A stretch of 44,428 bases of DNA from Paludibacter jiangxiensis (GTDB lineage Bacteria; Bacteroidota; Bacteroidia; Bacteroidales; Paludibacteraceae), in assembly GCA_945870155.1 (NCBI GenBank), contig CAMBSB010000026.1, positions 1-44,428 of the forward strand, read 5' to 3'. The notes beneath the pieces were generated by a model. The model did no database searches and was not told the origin of the DNA. It was given only the letters and a program-made list of their open reading frames with translations. The position numbers and the translations under genes are program-made. Each line of letters opens with the position of its first letter. The first letter of the stretch is position 1. This document shows, in pieces, positions 8,233 through 16,278 of the stretch.

Positions 8233-8691
8233 ATGCAACTCATTACCCAACAGCAAATTAATCGCTTCGTAGCAGGTAAAACTATAGCTATTGTAGGCGC
8301 ATCTCGTAAAGAGAAAAGTTTTAGTGCCGATGTGGCAAAACATCTCCAAGAGTTAAATTACAAACTTTGGTACGTAAATCCCAATTACGAAACGGACGAA
8401 CTTGAAAACTCTAAAGTTCAATCCATCAAATCATTGCCTAAAGAGGTGAAACATTTATTGGTACTTACACCGGCTATGGAAACAGAATCGGTTGTGAAAC
8501 AAGCCCTTGATAACGGGATTGACAATATCTGGATTCAACAAAATTCCGAAACAACAGCTGCAATCGAACTGGCTTTAGTCAATAAAGTCAATCTTATTCA
8601 CCATCAATGTATTTTTATGTTTACCAAACCAACTGGAATTCATAAATTTCATCGTACAATAAAGCGTGTTTTTGGTTCGTTACCAAAATAA
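8233..8691 (+). CDS. CoA-binding (YccU-type Rossmann) domain protein, copy 1
   Basis: The 152-residue protein is a single CoA-binding Rossmann domain. A TIAIVGASRKEKSF nucleotide-binding loop (17-30) is followed by the second strand LWYVNPNY, the LLVLTPA strand, an IWIQQ segment and a C-terminal FMFTKPTGIHKFHR. These small proteins resemble the CoA-binding part of succinyl-CoA synthetase; the physiological role is not settled. It is closely similar along its whole length to the protein at 18834-19292. The last 38 bp, including the stop, are repeated at 10797-10834 on the other side of the sulfatase gene. Confidence 0.85.
   Translation: MQLITQQQINRFVAGKTIAIVGASRKEKSFSADVAKHLQELNYKLWYVNPNYETDELENSKVQSIKSLPKEVKHLLVLTPAMETESVVKQALDNGIDNIWIQQNSETTAAIELALVNKVNLIHHQCIFMFTKPTGIHKFHRTIKRVFGSLPK
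8654..8691 (+). repeat. direct repeat, copy 1 (att-like), in the 3' end of the CoA-binding gene
   Basis: A 38-bp sequence beginning GTACAATAAAGCG and ending CCAAAATAA recurs at 10797-10834 with one mismatch (A/T at the sixth base). This copy encodes the last eleven residues and the stop of the CoA-binding protein. Confidence 0.85.
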
Positions 8692-8781
8692 GGCATTAAA
8701 TCAACTTTTCAGTATAAGCAATCTATTTAGACAAAATCTAACTAGTTTATTTGAGTGTAAACAAAACAAGGCGAACTTTTT

Positions 8782-8815
8782 TTGTCAGATAATTGTACTT
8801 TTTAGTTTATCTTTG
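8782..8815 (+). promoter_or_regulatory. upstream promoter (P1) in the sulfatase leader
   Basis: TTG at 8782-8784 and TATCTTTG at 8808-8815 are spaced by 23 bp, at the long end of the range for this phylum. A transcript from here would meet the hairpin at 8872-8907 before reaching the sulfatase. Confidence 0.45.
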
Positions 8816-8871
8816 AAAAATAGTTTGTAATGTCAACTGCATCAATTGAGATATACTGAAAATGCTACCAT

Positions 8872-8907
8872 TTGCTATTTCATTAGGAGTAAAAAAATAG
8901 CAATTTT
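8872..8907 (+). terminator. hairpin with T-run between the two promoters
   Basis: TTGCTATTT (8872-8880) pairs perfectly with AAATAGCAA (8895-8903), followed by TTTT (8904-8907). It lies downstream of P1 and just upstream of P2, so it could terminate or attenuate P1 transcripts. The stem is AT-rich and the T-run short, so it would be a weak terminator. Confidence 0.4.
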
Positions 8908-8933
8908 GCTCTGAAAGTATTGTTGTATCTTTG
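8906..8933 (+). promoter_or_regulatory. main sulfatase promoter (P2)
   Basis: TTG at 8906-8908 and TATCTTTG at 8926-8933 are spaced by 17 bp. The -7 element overlaps the GTG at 8933 that opens the longest frame, so translation cannot start there; the ATG at 8999 is the start consistent with this promoter. Confidence 0.6.
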
Positions 8934-8998
8934 TGCGTAGCATATTGTTCTGTAATTGTTTGGCGACACAATTTGCTAATAAATTAAATTTCACCAAA

Positions 8999-10795
8999 AT
9001 GAAATCACAACATATTCTTTCAAGTATAATTTTAGCGAGTCCACTGTTTACAAATGGTGTTGGATTAGCACAAACAACTCCAAAAAAAAATATACTTTTT
9101 ATCGCAGTTGACGATTTGAAACCTCTGTTAGGCTGTTATGGTGACCCATTGGCAAAAACACCAAATATCGACCGCTTAGCTTCACGTGGTGCTATTTATA
9201 CCCAAAGTTATTGTCAACAGGCAGTTTCGGCTCCTACTCGTGCCAGTTTACTTACCGGAAAATGTCCGGATTATACCAAAGTTTGGGATTTGCAGACACT
9301 AATTCGTGATATGAATCCCAATATTGTCACTTTTCCCCAATATATCCGTAGTAAAGGTTATAGTACTGCCGGAATAGGTAAAATATTTGACCCACGATCA
9401 GTAGATGCTAGTCAGGATGCGCTTTCATGGTCGGTACCCTACATAAAAGAGAGTTCTTTTATGGATAATTCTACTGGCCCAATTGTGAATAATTATTTCA
9501 GATCAGCTGAAACACGTGCTCAAGCTGCTGTATTGACATCAGAAGGGAAGGCATTAGGTTTAACCGGGACGGCACTAACTGAGTATGTACTCAAACTTTT
9601 AATGCCGTCATCAGAATGTATTGATATTAACGATGAAGCTTACAGCGATGGAGCAATTGCAAAAGGCGCAGTCGATTTTCTTACAAAACAAGATATTACA
9701 AAACCATTTTTTCTTGCTGTTGGTTTCCGACGACCACATTTGCCCTTTGTAGCACCTAAAAAATATTGGGATTTATACAATCGTGACTTAATGCCATTGG
9801 CACAATATCGCAAAAAAGCTCTTAACAGTACTGATTTGGGATACCACAATTCAGGCGAACTTCAGAGCTATACCGATATTCCACCACTCTATACATTTTC
9901 TGATATTAATAATACTATATTGCCTGATTCCAAAGCTAAAGAACTGATACATGGCTATTATGCCAGCATAAGTTACATGGATGCACAATTAGGAAAAGTG
10001 CTTGATAAACTTGATAGTAAGGGGTTGACTTCCAATACTGTAATAGTGCTTTGGGGCGATCACGGTTGGCACTTAGGCGACCATGGCTTATGGAATAAAC
10101 ACTCAAACTTTGAACAGGCAACACGGGCACCACTCATTATTGTAGATCCGGCTGTAAATAAAGCAGTTACAGTTAATTCACCTGTTGAGTTTTTGGATAT
10201 TTTTCCTACATTATGTAATCTTGTTGATGTAGAAATTCCAGCTAATCTGGACGGAAAAAGTTTGAAAACTACATTGACTGATCCAAATACCAGTGTAAAG
10301 GACTATGCTGTAAGCCAATATCCACGGTCGACAAACATGGGTTATTCCATTCGTACCCAAAAGTATCGCTATACAGTTTGGGTACCCTGGACAAATAAAA
10401 TTTCGAAATTTGATAAAATTGTTGCAGAGGAATTGTATGATTACGAAAATGACCCGCTTGAAACTGAAAATTTGGTCGCTAAAGCTTCCTATGCATCCAT
10501 ACTAACTACCATGAAAGCACATTTTGCCGAATTTAAAGCCAAGAGAGTTCAAACAAGTACGGTTATACCAAATTTAAAATCATTTCGTGTGTTTCCTAAT
10601 CCTGCTTCGAATGAAATTAGTATGGAAGGATTACAGCCAAATTCAATTATCAGTGTTTTTGATATGACAGGAAAAATGCTAATACGCAAAACCACAAACG
10701 ATAATATTTCCAAAATTTCGCTGTCGGAATTAGCCAATGGAACTTACCTCGTGAAAGCGAACTCGCATGTAGAAAAATTAATTATTTGCAAATAA
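8999..10795 (+). CDS. T9SS-secreted S1 sulfatase, iduronate-2-sulfatase-like, serine type
   Basis: The 598-residue enzyme begins with a signal peptide (MKSQHILSS... to about residue 24, LAQTT). Metal-binding D38-D39 lies in NILFIAVDDLK. The formylglycine motif is S77-A-P79-T-R81, followed by ASLLTGKCPD...VWDL as in iduronate-2-sulfatase-like enzymes. Later motifs are FFLAVGFRRPHLPFVAP and WGDHGWHLGDHGLWNKHS. Because the modified residue is serine, activation would need an anaerobic-type radical SAM maturase (anSME), not encoded in this window. Residues from about 525 (FRVFPNPASNEI...) to the end form a type A T9SS sorting domain, so it should be secreted or surface-attached and remove sulfate from a glycan. 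It is flanked by 38-bp direct repeats, a sign of acquisition. Confidence 0.92.
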   Translation: MKSQHILSSIILASPLFTNGVGLAQTTPKKNILFIAVDDLKPLLGCYGDPLAKTPNIDRLASRGAIYTQSYCQQAVSAPTRASLLTGKCPDYTKVWDLQTLIRDMNPNIVTFPQYIRSKGYSTAGIGKIFDPRSVDASQDALSWSVPYIKESSFMDNSTGPIVNNYFRSAETRAQAAVLTSEGKALGLTGTALTEYVLKLLMPSSECIDINDEAYSDGAIAKGAVDFLTKQDITKPFFLAVGFRRPHLPFVAPKKYWDLYNRDLMPLAQYRKKALNSTDLGYHNSGELQSYTDIPPLYTFSDINNTILPDSKAKELIHGYYASISYMDAQLGKVLDKLDSKGLTSNTVIVLWGDHGWHLGDHGLWNKHSNFEQATRAPLIIVDPAVNKAVTVNSPVEFLDIFPTLCNLVDVEIPANLDGKSLKTTLTDPNTSVKDYAVSQYPRSTNMGYSIRTQKYRYTVWVPWTNKISKFDKIVAEELYDYENDPLETENLVAKASYASILTTMKAHFAEFKAKRVQTSTVIPNLKSFRVFPNPASNEISMEGLQPNSIISVFDMTGKMLIRKTTNDNISKISLSELANGTYLVKANSHVEKLIICK

Positions 10796-10796
10796 A

Positions 10797-10834
10797 GTAC
10801 ATTAAAGCGTGTTTTTGGTTCGTTACCAAAATAA
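10797..10834 (+). repeat. direct repeat, copy 2 (att-like), after the sulfatase
   Basis: This repeats the last 38 bp of the CoA-binding gene (8654-8691) with one mismatch. It starts one base after the sulfatase stop and is not part of any gene. A terminator hairpin follows 18 bp later, as if this were the original end of the CoA-binding transcription unit. Confidence 0.85.
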
Positions 10835-10852
10835 TAATTTACAACAACACAA

Positions 10853-10906
10853 CGTAAAAAGCAATCTACTAAGATATAATAATCTATATGGGTTGCTTTT
10901 TTTACG
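10853..10906 (+). terminator. long-loop hairpin with T-run
   Basis: CGTAAAAAGCAA (10853-10864) pairs with TTGCTTTTTTTACG (10893-10906), with a loop of about 28 nt and a seven-T run in the descending arm. It ends transcription coming from the sulfatase, and probably once followed the CoA-binding gene directly. The rest of the 294-bp gap holds the direct repeat before it and a promoter after it. Confidence 0.6.
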
Positions 10907-10985
10907 CTTTCTTTTTAAAAAAAAAACATTCAATCCTCATTTTAAGGCATTCATCAGTTACTTTAAAGCACTGGTTTAATATAAA

Positions 10986-11016
10986 TTGTATAACTTTTCC
11001 CACCAAATTACTTTTG
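10986..11016 (+). promoter_or_regulatory. promoter of the 11.1-15.3 kb operon
   Basis: TTG at 10986-10988 and TACTTTTG at 11009-11016 are spaced by 20 bp, a close match to the consensus of the phylum. The leader to the ATG at 11090 would be about 65-70 nt. Confidence 0.7.
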
Positions 11017-11089
11017 TTTCGAAATCCGAACAAAAAACGGAGTTCATTTACAAATAAATTTAAAAGAAACAACAAACATTTTTTAAGGT

Positions 11090-12175
11090 ATGAAAAAGAC
11101 AATTTTAGCATTCACTATGCTACTTTCAGCAGGAGTCTACACAATGGCTCAAACACAGGAAACGCAAAATAGCAAACCTGTTCAGTATCATTTTTTTACA
11201 AACAATATTCCTTCTGATTGGAATTATCCTTTAATTGGGTTGGTAAACAACGTAGATGGAAACCACGCCAGTGTTCAAATTGGTTTGGTAAATAGCACAA
11301 CCGAAAACTTTGGCGGACTTCAGGCTGGTATTTTAAACACCGTAGGAGGCAATGTTATTGGACTCCAAAGTGGTTTTATTAATGCTACAGGAGGTGACAT
11401 TACAGGTGTTTCGAATGGATTTATTAATGCAATAGGCGGTAAAGTAAGTGGATTGCAAAACGGTTTTATAAACGCTGTGGGTCAGTCAGTTTACGGTATT
11501 CAAAATGGCTTTGTGAATGCTGTTGGTCAATCTGTTATCGGTATTCAGAATGGTTTTATTAACTCGACAGGTAAAGAGGTAATTGGCATTCAAAGCGGTT
11601 TTGTAAATTCAGCTTCAAAAATTAATGGACTACAATATGGTTTTATTAATAGCGCCAATACTTTACGTGGATTACAATTGGGTTTTATCAATTCTGTGGA
11701 TAATGTGGAAAAAGGTTTGCCAATTGGTTTTTTATCGTTTGTGAAAAATGGTGGTTATAAGGCTATTGAACTTTCGTACAACACTATTAATCCAGTAAAT
11801 ATTGCCTTCAAAACCGGTATTCGGGAATTTTATACCTATCCGATGTTGGCGTACGATTGGCGATTGGATAAGGACATATTGTCGTTTGGTTATGGTGTTG
11901 GATCGAACATAGACTTGAGTAAGCGCTTGTTTATCAACCCTGAACTAGATTGGCTACATCAAGTTTCACTCGATTTTAATCATTATACCACGCTGCGATG
12001 CAATTTGGGTTATAGCATTGGCAATATTGAACTTGTTGCAGGTCCATCGTTAGTATGGCAATTTAAAATTGATGCCGACGATTTTCATCACAATTATACC
12101 GCATGGAATCCTTCCATTGTATCGGTAAACGAAATTAAAGTTGGCTGGAATGCCGCTGTACGTTTTAAATTCTAA
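11090..12175 (+). CDS. LA_2272-type surface-repeat protein
   Basis: The 361-residue protein has a signal peptide (about 1-20, ending TMAQ) and nine tandem units of about 15 residues at 76-208, each of the form G(L/I)QxGF(I/V)Nxx(G)xxV. Such regular glycine/asparagine units are found in LA_2272-family surface proteins and suggest a stacked beta structure. The remaining 150 residues (FGYGVGSNIDLSKRLFINPELDW, VAGPSLVWQFK, VGWNAAVRFKF) read like outer-membrane beta strands ending in phenylalanine, so the protein is probably surface or outer-membrane located. It is first in an operon with the next four genes (7-bp gap to the next start). Function unknown. Confidence 0.75.
   Translation: MKKTILAFTMLLSAGVYTMAQTQETQNSKPVQYHFFTNNIPSDWNYPLIGLVNNVDGNHASVQIGLVNSTTENFGGLQAGILNTVGGNVIGLQSGFINATGGDITGVSNGFINAIGGKVSGLQNGFINAVGQSVYGIQNGFVNAVGQSVIGIQNGFINSTGKEVIGIQSGFVNSASKINGLQYGFINSANTLRGLQLGFINSVDNVEKGLPIGFLSFVKNGGYKAIELSYNTINPVNIAFKTGIREFYTYPMLAYDWRLDKDILSFGYGVGSNIDLSKRLFINPELDWLHQVSLDFNHYTTLRCNLGYSIGNIELVAGPSLVWQFKIDADDFHHNYTAWNPSIVSVNEIKVGWNAAVRFKF
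11315..11713 (+). repeat. tandem 45-bp coding repeats (nine units)
   Basis: Residues 76-208 of the surface protein consist of units starting at G76, G91, G106, G121, G136, G151, G166, G180 and G194. Seven units are 15 residues and two (166, 180) are 14. The best conserved positions are G1, Q3, G5, F6 and N8. Confidence 0.85.
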
Positions 12176-12182
12176 AAAAACA

Positions 12183-13280
12183 ATGAGAGTCCTTTTTATA
12201 ATTCTAATGCTTTTTCACGGATTAATCCATTTAATGGGTTTTGTGAAAGCTTTTCAAATTGCCGAAATGAACCAACTACAAACACCAATTTCGAAACCAA
12301 TGGGTATTCTGTGGCTAATTGCAGCTATTCTTTTTGTACTGGCTATTGTTTTATTTTACATCAGCGATTATTGGTTTGTTCCTGCTACAGCAGCTGCTTT
12401 AATCTCTTCTGCATTAATTATTTCATCCTGGAGCGATGCTCGATTTGGTACGATTCCGAATGTTATAATTTTAATTGTTTGCTTTTTTGCTTTCACTTCG
12501 TGCAGCTTCAAGGGTGTATATCAGAAAGATATAACTTCAGCTACAAAAATAAACTCAGACATTCAGAATTCATTGCTTTCTGAGGAGGATATTATTTCGC
12601 TTCCGGTTCCGGTTCAAAACTATATACGACTTACCGGCAGCATTGGTAAACCTAAAGTGCAAAACTTTAAAGTTGCTTTCGAAGGCAAAATTAGAAGCGA
12701 TGAGCAAACAGCCTGGATGGAATTTAATAGCGAGCAGCATAATTTTATGGCTACACCCACCCGCCTGTTTTTTATGGGTGCACGTATGAAAGGTCTTCCT
12801 GTGGCTGGTTATCACCATTTTAAAAATGGAAAAGCCATAATGGATATTCGCTTGTTTTCGCTCATAAAGGTGCAATATGCCGAAGGAAATGAAATGGATA
12901 TTTCGGAAACGGTGACCTTTTTCAACGATATGTGCTGCATGGCACCGGCTACTTTAATTGACAAGCGAATTGATTGGATTGAAACAAAAGGCGATACTGT
13001 AAAATGCGGTTTCACGAATAATGGAATTACGATACACGCAACTTTGTTTTTCAACAAAAAAGGGGAACTGATTAACTTCAAATCCAACGATAGGTATGCG
13101 TATGCTAAAAATGGCACGATGACTCAGGTTCCCTGGCAAACCCCACTAAAAGAATATGCTTTAATTGATGGGTTTTACCTCCCTTCACAAGCCGAATTAG
13201 TTTACAATTATCCCGAAGGAGATTTGACTTATGGTATGTTTAATTTAAAAAGTATTAGGTATAATTTTCAAAAAAAATAG
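12183..13280 (+). CDS. membrane protein with DUF6544-like C-terminal domain
   Basis: The start at ATG 12183 (MRVLFIILMLFHGLIHLMGF) is chosen over the longer frame at 12141, which would overlap the previous gene. The N-terminal 110 residues contain about four membrane spans, with an HGLIHLMGF motif in the first. The soluble part (about 125-365) has PVPVQNYIRLTG, FVAFEGKIR-like strands and LPVAGYHHFKNGKAIMDIRLFSL, features of the DUF6544 family. The biochemical role is unknown. It follows the surface-repeat gene by 7 bp and precedes a lipoprotein gene by 11 bp. Confidence 0.65.
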   Translation: MRVLFIILMLFHGLIHLMGFVKAFQIAEMNQLQTPISKPMGILWLIAAILFVLAIVLFYISDYWFVPATAAALISSALIISSWSDARFGTIPNVIILIVCFFAFTSCSFKGVYQKDITSATKINSDIQNSLLSEEDIISLPVPVQNYIRLTGSIGKPKVQNFKVAFEGKIRSDEQTAWMEFNSEQHNFMATPTRLFFMGARMKGLPVAGYHHFKNGKAIMDIRLFSLIKVQYAEGNEMDISETVTFFNDMCCMAPATLIDKRIDWIETKGDTVKCGFTNNGITIHATLFFNKKGELINFKSNDRYAYAKNGTMTQVPWQTPLKEYALIDGFYLPSQAELVYNYPEGDLTYGMFNLKSIRYNFQKK

Positions 13281-13291
13281 TAATTTTGTAA

Positions 13292-14017
13292 ATGAAAATG
13301 TATATTCAATTATGGATTATGGGAATTGCTTTATTAGCAACTTCATGCAAAAAAGAAGAGCCTCTCACGTTTTCAAAAGGAGATGTGCAAATTTTGGTAG
13401 AGGCTGGTGAAAACTGGATTCATAAATTCCCCATGTTTTTAGGAATTAAAAAGGATAATCCGCCTCAATTTGCAATATGGTTTGAGGATGTTGATGGCAA
13501 ATACCTTTCAACTATTTATGTAACTGAAAAAATTGCCACACAGGGCTGGGTGTCGAGCGATGGAAACCGAAGGAAAGAAGCTTTGCCACACTGGTGTTAT
13601 CAACGGGGCGTTGTTTATGACGATGGTTTGTATTTACCAACTAAAAAGCAAACTTTTACGGATGCTCAAACAAGTGCTACTCCGAAATCGAATAAGCAGC
13701 TGAAAATTCTGTTATCTGATTTTACAACACCCGTAGTTATCAAAGCTGAATTTAATCATTCAATCGATTTTAATGAGTATTTTCCAAAAACAGCAAAAAC
13801 AGGCGATGAAAATTATTCGGGTGGTGAAATGGGAAGCGGGCAACCGTCTGTTATTTATGCAGATACCATTTATCCTTTTCAAATCTCAGCTGAATTAAAA
13901 CTCATTGGACGAAGTAGCTCAGATGGCACAAACGGACGAATTTATACCGATTTGGAAAAGATTACAACGGCAAAATCGATTGTAAAATCTGTCAAAATTC
14001 AGATTTTTGAGGAATAA
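13292..14017 (+). CDS. lipoprotein, DUF2271-like
   Basis: A lipobox LLATSC puts the lipidated cysteine at residue 19, followed by KKEE. The body (PPQFAIWFEDVDGKYLSTIYVT at 57-78, TQGWVSSDGNRRKEALPHW at about 83-101) resembles DUF2271, whose members carry an xxAVWIE...G.Y..T pattern and a LPxW segment. An alternative start at Met3 (13298) is possible because a TAATTTTG element lies at 13281-13288. It is encoded within the operon that starts at 11090. No enzymatic motif is seen. Confidence 0.6.
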   Translation: MKMYIQLWIMGIALLATSCKKEEPLTFSKGDVQILVEAGENWIHKFPMFLGIKKDNPPQFAIWFEDVDGKYLSTIYVTEKIATQGWVSSDGNRRKEALPHWCYQRGVVYDDGLYLPTKKQTFTDAQTSATPKSNKQLKILLSDFTTPVVIKAEFNHSIDFNEYFPKTAKTGDENYSGGEMGSGQPSVIYADTIYPFQISAELKLIGRSSSDGTNGRIYTDLEKITTAKSIVKSVKIQIFEE

Positions 14018-14052
14018 AAACAAAATAAAAATCAAATTAATTCTTATATGTT

Positions 14053-14781
14053 ATGAACAAAATAAATATTTTAAGGTCATTCATTCTCCTTTCAATGCTA
14101 ATCGCATTCAGTTCATGTGTACAATGGTATGATGGAACAGTTGGTAAAGGTTCTATAGTAAAACAAGAAGTTGATGTTTCGGATTTTAACACTGTTGAGA
14201 ATTTATCATCGGCAGAAGTTTCTGTTATAAAAGGTGATTCTTTACAGGTTCTACTTTCCGATTATGAAAATCTGATTGAATTATGGGATGTTAAAGTTTT
14301 AGATAATCGACTTATTATTCAAACCAAACAGTTTAGTTCATTAGTAAATTCAAAAGCAAAACTAACCGTGATGTTACCTACTGATTTAAAAGGTCTAAAA
14401 GTGTCGGGTAGTGGTAATGTGGAGCTTAATAGTGCATTTCCCGAACTCGAAAATGCTTCAAACTCAGGAAGTGGAAGTATCAAAGCAAATGTAAATGCAG
14501 CTTATTCAAAATTACAACTGACAATTTTTGGCAGCGGATCGATTAATTTTAAAGGCACTACCGAAGAATTGAAAGCAATTACCGCCGGAAGTGGAATTAT
14601 GAAATTAAACAGTTTAGTGTCAACTGATGCCGTTTGTACCATTTCTGGAAGCGGAGACATGTTCATTCATGCCGTAAACTCACTTAAAGCAGTAATTTCG
14701 GGTTCGGGCAATGTTATTTATTCCGGGAATCCAACTCTAGACGTGAATTCAATAGGAAGCGGTGTTGTTAGACGTTTATAA
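14053..14781 (+). CDS. DUF2807 GIN-domain lipoprotein (putative adhesin head)
   Basis: A lipobox (LIAFSSC, lipidated Cys22) leads to a DUF2807/GIN domain over about residues 40-240. The hallmark is repeated VSGSGNV / SGSGSI / ISGSGDM / SGSGNVI / IGSGVV segments, which build a right-handed beta-helix-like solenoid. The opening G.....KQEVDVSDFNTVENLSSAEVSVIKGD is typical of the family. GIN proteins are envelope-anchored in Bacteroidota; the ligand is unknown. It lies 35 bp after the previous lipoprotein and 12 bp before a GNAT gene. Confidence 0.85.
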   Translation: MNKINILRSFILLSMLIAFSSCVQWYDGTVGKGSIVKQEVDVSDFNTVENLSSAEVSVIKGDSLQVLLSDYENLIELWDVKVLDNRLIIQTKQFSSLVNSKAKLTVMLPTDLKGLKVSGSGNVELNSAFPELENASNSGSGSIKANVNAAYSKLQLTIFGSGSINFKGTTEELKAITAGSGIMKLNSLVSTDAVCTISGSGDMFIHAVNSLKAVISGSGNVIYSGNPTLDVNSIGSGVVRRL

Positions 14782-14793
14782 AGCAAATAAGTT

Positions 14794-15285
14794 ATGAATT
14801 TTAGACTCCGACCTTGGCAAGATGCCGATGCTTACGTGGCTGCAGAATTGGTAAGTACCAATATAAGCCGCTTTATGTCGGATGCATTTCCTGGCAATGA
14901 TGTAGAAAAATGGGCAAAATTAGTACTTTTTGCCAACGAAAATCCATCGGCATTTTACAGAGTCATCGAAGTGGATGGAAAATTTGCCGGGAGCATAGGC
15001 GTACTCATCTGCAATGATATATTGCGGATGAACGCCGAACTCGGTTACTGGATAGGTGATCAGTACAAATGTCGAGGAATAATGACCGAAGCTGTAAAAG
15101 AAATGGTACAACTGGTTTTCGACAATTTTGAAGTAACACGGATTTACGCCACTCCTTTTGGAAATAATTTTGCTTCGCATCGTGTACTCGAAAAGGCCGG
15201 TTTTAAAATTGAAGCCATGTTTGAAAAGATCTACATCAAAAATGGCATGAAACAGGATGAATTGGTGTTTGCAATACGACGTTAA
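14794..15285 (+). CDS. GNAT N-acetyltransferase, RimJ/RimL type
   Basis: The 163-residue protein has the Acetyltransf_3 pattern: RLRPWQDADAYVAAELVSTN at the N-terminus, GSIGVLICNDILRMNAELGYWIG (strand 4), KCRGIMTEAVKEMVQLVFD (the acetyl-CoA loop and helix), VTRIYATPFGNNFASHRVLEKAGF and a C-terminal KNGMKQDELVFAIRR. It should acetylate an amine, either a small molecule or a protein N-terminus. It ends the operon; a hairpin follows the stop. Confidence 0.85.
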   Translation: MNFRLRPWQDADAYVAAELVSTNISRFMSDAFPGNDVEKWAKLVLFANENPSAFYRVIEVDGKFAGSIGVLICNDILRMNAELGYWIGDQYKCRGIMTEAVKEMVQLVFDNFEVTRIYATPFGNNFASHRVLEKAGFKIEAMFEKIYIKNGMKQDELVFAIRR

Positions 15286-15289
15286 ACAC

Positions 15290-15317
15290 AATATCAACAA
15301 TATTAATTGTTGATATT
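15290..15317 (+). terminator. perfect hairpin after the GNAT gene
   Basis: AATATCAACAAT and ATTGTTGATATT form a perfect 12-bp stem with an ATTA loop, starting 5 nt after the stop codon. No T-run follows on the + strand, so it may protect the 3' end of the mRNA and not terminate by itself. Confidence 0.5.
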
Positions 15318-15421
15318 AAAAGGCTTATGAATTAAAATATATTTTTAATTACTCGGATTGAATAAGTTAAAATAAATCATTTTTTTTCATACCAATAATT
15401 ACAATTTAAACAAAAAAGGAA

Positions 15422-15429
15422 TAACTTTG
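15422..15429 (+). promoter_or_regulatory. -7 element upstream of the second GNAT gene
   Basis: TAACTTTG matches TAnnTTTG and lies 55 bp before the ATG at 15484. No convincing TTG is found 17-23 bp upstream, so the call rests on the -7 box alone. Confidence 0.4.
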
Positions 15430-15483
15430 CAAAAAACATAAAAGAAGTTCTTGAAAAAGCAGGTAATATATAAATCTTGATAA

Positions 15484-16278
15484 ATGATTCAATTACAACC
15501 GAATGATTATTTTAAAGTAACTGATATCCTGAATGCAGTGCAGTTCAACAACTACTTTGCTAGAGCCGTTGTACTGCATCATATTAAAGGTAAAATATAT
15601 GTAGATAGAACAGAAAATCCTAGGGTTTTTTATATTTATCACCCCTACGGAATGTCTTTGTTATTAGGCGATTATACAAGTATTGATTTTAAGAATGATT
15701 TTAGGAATTATTGTCTAAATACGGATGAAAATCGTGACAAAGCAGATTGGCTACAAGTATATCCATTTGAGTGGAATGCTGTAATTGAGGAAATTGCAAA
15801 CTCCACAAGCATGGTTGTAGAACTATACGAAAGGGTCAATTTTAAATTGAATAGGGAAAAATACGATACATTCCGAAAAACAATTGAGTTAAAAAATTGG
15901 GAAATCGTTGCAACAACTGCAGAAGTATTTGAGTCCATGCCCGGAACTGTTGTGCCACGTTTTTTCTGGGACAGCGCCATGGATTTTGTGAAAAATTCCA
16001 AAGGTTTTACACTCTTTGTAGATAATCAGCCTGTTTCTACGGCTTTTGCCTCGTTTTTAATTGGTGATATTTTGGAAATTGGCATTCAAACTGTAGACGG
16101 ACTTTATGGCAAGGGTTATTCAGCTCTTAGTTGCTGTAAATTAATTGATTACTGTATCGAAAATAATTTTGAGCCAATTTGGTCGTGCAAAAAAGACAAT
16201 ATAGGTTCAGTGAAATTGGCTCAAAAACTGGGGTTCGAAGTGGTTCGTATTGGGACTTATTACAAAATAAATTATTAA
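15484..16278 (+). CDS. GNAT acetyltransferase of the ZmaR/YkkB-like family
   Basis: The 264-residue protein has an N-terminal half typical of the two-part GNAT family that includes ZmaR (YKLNREKYDTFRK at about 119-131 before the catalytic part) and a C-terminal GNAT core. The core has FTLFVDNQPVSTAFASFLIGDILEIGIQTVDGLYGKGYSALSCCKLIDYC, i.e. the G-x-G-(Y/x)-(S/A) acetyl-CoA loop, then PIWSCKKDNIGSVKLAQKLGFEVV. A role in acetylating an amine is expected; the substrate is not predictable, and resistance should not be assumed. Confidence 0.75.
   Translation: MIQLQPNDYFKVTDILNAVQFNNYFARAVVLHHIKGKIYVDRTENPRVFYIYHPYGMSLLLGDYTSIDFKNDFRNYCLNTDENRDKADWLQVYPFEWNAVIEEIANSTSMVVELYERVNFKLNREKYDTFRKTIELKNWEIVATTAEVFESMPGTVVPRFFWDSAMDFVKNSKGFTLFVDNQPVSTAFASFLIGDILEIGIQTVDGLYGKGYSALSCCKLIDYCIENNFEPIWSCKKDNIGSVKLAQKLGFEVVRIGTYYKINY

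Noticed and set aside
8933-8998. N-terminal extension of the sulfatase from GTG 8933
   Set aside because: The GTG overlaps the -7 promoter box, and the added residues precede a perfectly good signal peptide starting at ATG 8999.
10888-11172. A 94-residue frame overlapping the start of the surface-repeat gene
   Set aside because: It runs through a terminator and a promoter, has low-complexity composition and overlaps a well-supported gene in another frame.
11315-11713. Tandem 45-bp units as a CRISPR or satellite
   Set aside because: They lie inside an open frame, have no unique spacers, and the translated 15-residue period is the conserved feature.
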